Shown in pieces: positions 60,169 to 64,000 of a DNA stretch of 64,000 nt (the first letter of the stretch is position 1; every line of letters starts with the position of its first letter). The position numbers were made by a program, and so were the translations under genes. Under the pieces are notes generated by a model, which saw only the letters and a program-made list of their open reading frames with translations, was not told where the DNA came from and did not search any database. The DNA is from Sphingobium chlorophenolicum. GTDB taxonomy: Bacteria > Pseudomonadota > Alphaproteobacteria > Sphingomonadales > Sphingomonadaceae. The stretch spans positions 248,001-312,000 of the forward strand of contig NZ_JFHR01000001.1 of assembly GCF_000722875.1 (NCBI RefSeq). Direction: 5' to 3'.

Positions 60169-60575
60169 GCCCATCTGCGTGCCCTCCGCGTGACCAGCCA
60201 ATTCGGGATGCTGTCGATGATGCGGGCGATGCCGATCGCCAGCGCGGCGCCGGTGAGTCCGGCACAGGCGATCAGCCCGGCCACGAGCGGCACGGGCACG
60301 CTGTCTGCGGCCCCGCACAACCCTAGGCCGGCATAGGCCAGGGCGGCGATGACCGGCCCGGTGAAGGTCAGCAGGAGAGCATGCCGCCGCCAGCGCTGGC
60401 GCTCGCTTTCCAGGATGGTCCATTGCGCATCGCGAACGGACGCGAGGAACCGGACCCGGTCGCCCAGTTCCCACTGGCAGCGGACCAGGTAGTCGTGAAG
60501 GGATTCGTCCGGCCTGCGCACGACGAGGGTCAGGCGCTCATTGCCGCCACTGGGCGGGAGTATGTCCAGCATCAT
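60165..60575 (-). CDS. Small two-TM protein 2 of the tra operon
   Basis: A 136-residue protein with a soluble N-terminal region (LTLVVRRPDESLHDYLVRCQWELGDRVRFLAS) and two membrane segments at about 68-88 (LLLTFTGPVIAALAYAGLGL) and 94-116 (VPLVAGLIACAGLTGAALAI), ending in a basic tail (WLVTRRARRWA). It starts in an ATGA overlap. Unrecognised; same architecture as its three neighbours. Confidence 0.75.
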   Translation of the reverse strand: MMLDILPPSGGNERLTLVVRRPDESLHDYLVRCQWELGDRVRFLASVRDAQWTILESERQRWRRHALLLTFTGPVIAALAYAGLGLCGAADSVPVPLVAGLIACAGLTGAALAIGIARIIDSIPNWLVTRRARRWA

Positions 60576-60898
60576 CTTTTCCTCCTGAGTTTTGCGAGCA
60601 AGCGGCCCGCGGCCCCGGTCAGGCCGATGAGGATGAGCCCGGTCAGGAAACAGCCGCCGCCAACGATCGCCGCGCCGCGAAGAACGATGCCGGCGGGCTG
60701 TTCGAGCACCAGCCCGGCCGCGAGCACGAGCGATGCGATCATCACGGATTCGATGACCACCAGGCGGAAGCGCCAGCGCAATGCGTCGGCTTCCGCCCGT
60801 GCGGCGACGCGCGCCTCGATGATCCGCTCGATATCCTCATCCGGGCTCTCCACGAGCCGGAGTGGCAACTGGTCGGGGGAGGGGGAGCGCCGCGTCAT
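60572..60898 (-). CDS. Small two-TM protein 1 of the tra operon
   Basis: A 108-residue protein with an acidic/helical N-terminus (SPDEDIERIIEARVAARAEADAL), two membrane segments at about 46-65 (LVVIESVMIASLVLAAGLVL) and 71-93 (IVLRGAAIVGGGCFLTGLIL), and a strongly basic end (RLLAKLRRKR). ATG overlaps the traC stop (ATGA). It occupies the place of trbI in F but shows no similarity that I can see. Confidence 0.75.
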   Translation of the reverse strand: MTRRSPSPDQLPLRLVESPDEDIERIIEARVAARAEADALRWRFRLVVIESVMIASLVLAAGLVLEQPAGIVLRGAAIVGGGCFLTGLILIGLTGAAGRLLAKLRRKR

Positions 60899-63411
60899 GA
60901 CAGCGCACTCCGCTTCAGCGGCGCTGCGTCATCGAAGGACGTGCCGATTATCCCGGCGGGATCGACGCCGGCGAGATCGCACACCGCTTCGAGCGGCGAG
61001 CGTCCGGCGCGGACCAGCGCCTCGAACGCGGCCACGTCTTCGGGCGCGGAGGTGTTGATCCAGTAGCTGAACGGATCGACGACGAGCCGGGCGATGCCGA
61101 GGCCAAGCGGGCTGTCGATGAAGACTTCCGAATAGTTCGGTTTGTTGTTGCGGACCGATTTCAGGAGGTCGAGGACGAAACCCGAATAGTCGAGGATCTT
61201 GTTTTCGACCGCCTTGTCATAGGTCGATCCCTGCAGGAGGAAGCGCGTCGCGGCATTTTCCAGGATCACCTGTCCCGTGCCGCCGAACAGCAGCAGATCG
61301 TTCATGCTCTGGAGAATGATGCCGAAGCTGCCGCGATATTTTCGGGCGCGGCGATAGCCCTGGCTGATCGCCTCGGCGAGGCGCGACAGGTCCTGGCCCT
61401 CTTCGCGGGTCATGAACTGCGCGGCTTCATCGCACAGCACGAAGCGGGGGCGATCACGGGCGGACAGGTAGAGTTCCTGCGTTACCGCGTTGATCACCAC
61501 CATGACGACCACGTTGAACAGGTCAGGCATGGCCTTCAGGCGCTCGAGTTCGAGCACCACGAATTCATCGTTCGAGATGTCGAACGTGCTGGGACCGTTG
61601 AAATAATGGCCGTAGGCTCCGTCCGACCCGAAATCACGCAGGTTGAAGGCCAATTCGCGCGCCGTGGGCACGAGGTGGTCGACCCGGTCGAGATCGGAGA
61701 CGGTGTTGGCCGGATAGGAGCCGAGCCATTCGCGCACCGCATCGATCCCGGCTTCCGCGCGGCCGCTCTCGATCGCCCATTGCACGGCGGACTTGAGCAG
61801 GTTCCATTCGGACGTCGTGACGGGCTTGCGCGTCCCGGCGTTGGCCATCTCCGCGACGATCGACACCGCCATCGAGATCGCGGACTCTCGATCGTCGCCG
61901 TCGAGAGCGAGCCCCAGGTCGAACGGATTGAGGACGAGATGCTCTTCGCCCAGATCGATGTAACGGCCCGAGCAGAGCGTGCAGAGTTTCTTGTAGCTGC
62001 CGCCGATGTCGATGATGCGGATGAGCGCGTTCTGCGCGAAATACTGCTGGCACAGGTTATTGAGCAGGAAGCTCTTGCCCGCGCCCGATTCCGCCGAGAC
62101 GATGAAGTTGTAGTTGTTGATACGCGGATCGAAGAGGTCGAGCGTGATGAGCTGCCCCTTGCGGCCCGTATAGAGCAGCGCCGGCCGCCCGCCGCCCCGG
62201 AAATCGGTTTGGATCGGCGACATCAGCACGCCCGCGCGCACCGGCACGCGGAAATCGCGCTGCAGCATACCGATCGTGCGTCGCTCGGGGTACAGGCCGA
62301 AGGGCAGGCTTGCCGCCAGCAGGATCGGGTTGAGGTAGGATTCCTCCTGGACCATCCACGGCAGCGGTTCGCTCTCCCACAGCCGCTTGGCGCGCGCCGC
62401 CATCTCGCGGGCCTGATGGCGGTCGCGGCCAAACACCCACATGGTGGGGATTACCGAGACGAACCGGGTGTTTCCGGCCTCGTCCAGGATCCACCCGATC
62501 TCTTCGATCTGCTTGCCGACCTCGACCGCGAAGGACCCCGCCGCCTTCTGCGCCGAGAGAATCTGCGCGCGCTTGTGGATCTCGAAGGCCGAGTGATCGA
62601 AGAGGACATTGAGCGTATAGAGGAACGGCCCGCCGATCTGGTCGCTGTCCTCGGACGACCCGCGCATGCCGCCGGTGAGACGATTGGCACGTTCGGCGGT
62701 GATCCGCCGCGGCGGCGACTTGGGCGTCAGACAGCGCGCCACCTGGTTGCCCAGATATACTTCCGGCCCGTCGAAGCGGAGCGCCGGCCCGGCATCGATG
62801 ATCTGGCGGCGCAGCGGCACGTCGGCGGTCTGGGTGAAGACGCCGGGCGCGGGCGCATGAACGCCGTTGAAAATGCGCCGGTAGAGCGAGATGATCTCGC
62901 TCGGCGCCATCGGGCGGATGCCGAGCTTGGCGAGCTGCTCCTCGATCTGGCGGCGCAGGTCGCTGTCCATCGGCGCGCGCGTCTTGACCGACAGGAATGC
63001 GCGGAAATCGCGGATCGGGATGCCATGCAGGGCCTTCAAGCCCATGGTGCCGGCGCGCAGATAGTCGAAGGTGCGCCGGGCCGAGGCCTGGATGAGCGGA
63101 TCGGGCCGTGTCTTGAGGTCGAGAAAGGCGTCGAGCGCATCGTCGATCAGCGGGTCGGCGAAACTCTGGAGCTGGAGGATCGTGCCTTCGGGAAAATTGA
63201 CGTTGAGCAGCCCCAGCAGCGCCTCATGGACATGGGCGAACATATAGGGGGAGGGGACCAGCTCCCAGCTATATCCCCAGCCGTCGTCGATGGTGAGGAA
63301 TGCCTGTTCTTCCTCGACCCAGGCAGCGAGCGGCAGGAAGTCGGAATAGCTGTCGCGCTCGACGCTGCGGCGCAGCCGCGCCAGCGTCATGCCCGATTGA
63401 TAGCTGGTCAT
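60895..63411 (-). CDS. traC: Conjugation ATPase TraC (VirB4-like)
   Basis: An 838-residue cytoplasmic/peripheral membrane ATPase driving F-pilus assembly. The N-terminal TraC-F domain (SYSDFLPLAAWVEEEQAFLTIDDGWGYSWELVP) is followed by the FtsK/HerA-like ATPase: Walker A FIVSAESGAGKSFLLNNL near residue 445, Walker B RPRFVLCDEAAQFM near residue 660, and a C-terminal GSTYDKAVENKILDYSGF block typical of TraC. ATG overlaps the traV stop by four bases. Length matches F TraC (875). Confidence 0.96.
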   Translation of the reverse strand: MTSYQSGMTLARLRRSVERDSYSDFLPLAAWVEEEQAFLTIDDGWGYSWELVPSPYMFAHVHEALLGLLNVNFPEGTILQLQSFADPLIDDALDAFLDLKTRPDPLIQASARRTFDYLRAGTMGLKALHGIPIRDFRAFLSVKTRAPMDSDLRRQIEEQLAKLGIRPMAPSEIISLYRRIFNGVHAPAPGVFTQTADVPLRRQIIDAGPALRFDGPEVYLGNQVARCLTPKSPPRRITAERANRLTGGMRGSSEDSDQIGGPFLYTLNVLFDHSAFEIHKRAQILSAQKAAGSFAVEVGKQIEEIGWILDEAGNTRFVSVIPTMWVFGRDRHQAREMAARAKRLWESEPLPWMVQEESYLNPILLAASLPFGLYPERRTIGMLQRDFRVPVRAGVLMSPIQTDFRGGGRPALLYTGRKGQLITLDLFDPRINNYNFIVSAESGAGKSFLLNNLCQQYFAQNALIRIIDIGGSYKKLCTLCSGRYIDLGEEHLVLNPFDLGLALDGDDRESAISMAVSIVAEMANAGTRKPVTTSEWNLLKSAVQWAIESGRAEAGIDAVREWLGSYPANTVSDLDRVDHLVPTARELAFNLRDFGSDGAYGHYFNGPSTFDISNDEFVVLELERLKAMPDLFNVVVMVVINAVTQELYLSARDRPRFVLCDEAAQFMTREEGQDLSRLAEAISQGYRRARKYRGSFGIILQSMNDLLLFGGTGQVILENAATRFLLQGSTYDKAVENKILDYSGFVLDLLKSVRNNKPNYSEVFIDSPLGLGIARLVVDPFSYWINTSAPEDVAAFEALVRAGRSPLEAVCDLAGVDPAGIIGTSFDDAAPLKRSALS

Positions 63412-64000
63412 GGCCGGGGGCCCACTTCATTCTGGCCATCGTCGAGGTGGTCCCGGACCTGTTCGAGCACGTTCACGCGGGACGCGGGCGAAACCGGGGC
63501 GACAAGATAGTCGCCGACCACCCATTGCGGGCGCTCGACCAGCGAATAGACATAGCGCGGCATGTAGAGCCGGTCGGGACGCTGCCGGTCGGCATAGGGC
63601 AGGATCAGCGTGCGGACCGAACGCGGGGGCTTGAGCATCGGCGTGACCGGCTGCTCGATCAGCCCCTGCAGCTCGCGATAGACGCTGTCGCGATAACCGG
63701 CGAAGGCGCCCGATGCCGCTTTGCCAGAGCCTGATCCGCCCGAACTGCGTGCGGACTTGCCGTCCTTGAGCAGTTTCCTGTCCCTGGTGACCGCCGGATC
63801 GGACTTCGATGCGACGCCCGCAACGGCATCGGCATAGGCTTTCTCAGGATGGATGCATTGGCCATGATCGTCGTTCTTGCAGCTGAACTTCTCGCTATAG
63901 GGCGACATGACCGAACCCAGCGTGGCGCAGCCGCTCAGCATGAAGGCGGCGCAGACCGGAAGAAGCCGGGAGAGGGCGCGCGATCGGCGCGCGGGCGATA
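63408..64000 (-). CDS. traV: Outer-membrane lipoprotein TraV (5' end beyond window)
   Basis: A TraV lipoprotein, part of the outer-membrane core with TraB and TraK. The frame remains open to the window edge: residues ...RALSRLLPVCAAFMLSGC form a lipoprotein signal with lipobox LSGC, so the Met at 63941 within it is not the start. The mature protein begins CATLGSVMSPYSEKFSCKN, with Cys pattern FSCKNDDHGQCIHPEKAY typical of TraV. The start lies just outside the window. The gene continues the ATGA overlap with traC. Confidence 0.9.
   Translation of the reverse strand, partial: SPARRSRALSRLLPVCAAFMLSGCATLGSVMSPYSEKFSCKNDDHGQCIHPEKAYADAVAGVASKSDPAVTRDRKLLKDGKSARSSGGSGSGKAASGAFAGYRDSVYRELQGLIEQPVTPMLKPPRSVRTLILPYADRQRPDRLYMPRYVYSLVERPQWVVGDYLVAPVSPASRVNVLEQVRDHLDDGQNEVGPRP

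Noticed and set aside
61606..63510. Long plus-strand open frame opposite traC
   Set aside because: Antisense shadow with unlikely composition; traC is complete and conserved on the other strand.
1..64000. CRISPR array or intact insertion sequence
   Set aside because: No regularly spaced direct repeats and no transposase or terminal inverted-repeat pair were seen in the window.

Overview
The window is high-GC alphaproteobacterial DNA. Protein families and sequence style (CusBAC with DUF3240, MaoC-PTA/AckA/PhaC cluster, F-type tra genes with an S26 peptidase) point to a sphingomonad. This is inferred from gene content, because no rRNA or other phylogenetic marker is present. Two thirds of the window is a stress, metal and envelope island. 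The last third is conjugative DNA, either an integrative conjugative element or a plasmid region. I see no tRNA, rRNA, CRISPR array or intact insertion sequence.

1-7.8 kb: YdcH-like protein, beta-CASP metallo-hydrolase, a decayed TraR/DksA-type gene, then a sulfur/thiol redox block. That block holds an ArsR-family repressor, two 1-Cys peroxiredoxins, thioredoxin 2, an ETHE1/Blh-like persulfide dioxygenase, a TauE/SafE exporter and a methyltransferase. 7.8-17 kb: a minus-strand metal unit of RND efflux adaptor, pump, DUF3240 and outer-membrane factor, followed by DUF2946, an OprC-like TonB-dependent receptor and TonB. 17-20.3 kb: a two-component system, cytochrome b561 and a VIT-family transporter. 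The same 16-bp direct repeat, GTCAG-N6-GTCAG on the minus strand, precedes the efflux adaptor, the cytochrome gene and the VIT gene, which suggests one response-regulator regulon.

20.3-35.2 kb: a largely empty stretch, then envelope and stress genes: a Tat-exported L,D-transpeptidase, tandem universal stress protein, phospholipase D/cardiolipin-synthase-like protein, VTT-like membrane protein, DUF2147, HdeD and outer-membrane phospholipase A. These lead into an overlapping run encoding acetate kinase, a MaoC-phosphotransacetylase fusion and a PHA-synthase-like protein, then an LptB-like ATPase and a TetR regulator. 35.2-41.6 kb: a tripartite ABC export operon (NodT-like outer-membrane factor, HlyD adaptor, RbbA-like double ATPase/permease, YhhJ-like permease) divergent from the TetR gene.

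41.6-46.2 kb: a boundary-like region with an orphan LuxR regulator behind a lux-box-like palindrome, an AbiEi/AbiEii type IV toxin-antitoxin pair with palindromes in its promoter, a sigma-region-4-like protein, and a membrane protein whose ribosome-binding site lies inside a hairpin. 46.2-64 kb: one minus-strand F-type conjugation operon, transcribed traV-traC-four small membrane proteins-traW-traU-small ORF-large Cys-rich protein-traN-trbC-S26 peptidase-traF-thioredoxin-like-traH-traG. Almost every junction is an ATGA/GTGA-type overlap. traV continues past the right edge, so pilin, relaxase and coupling protein are not visible here.
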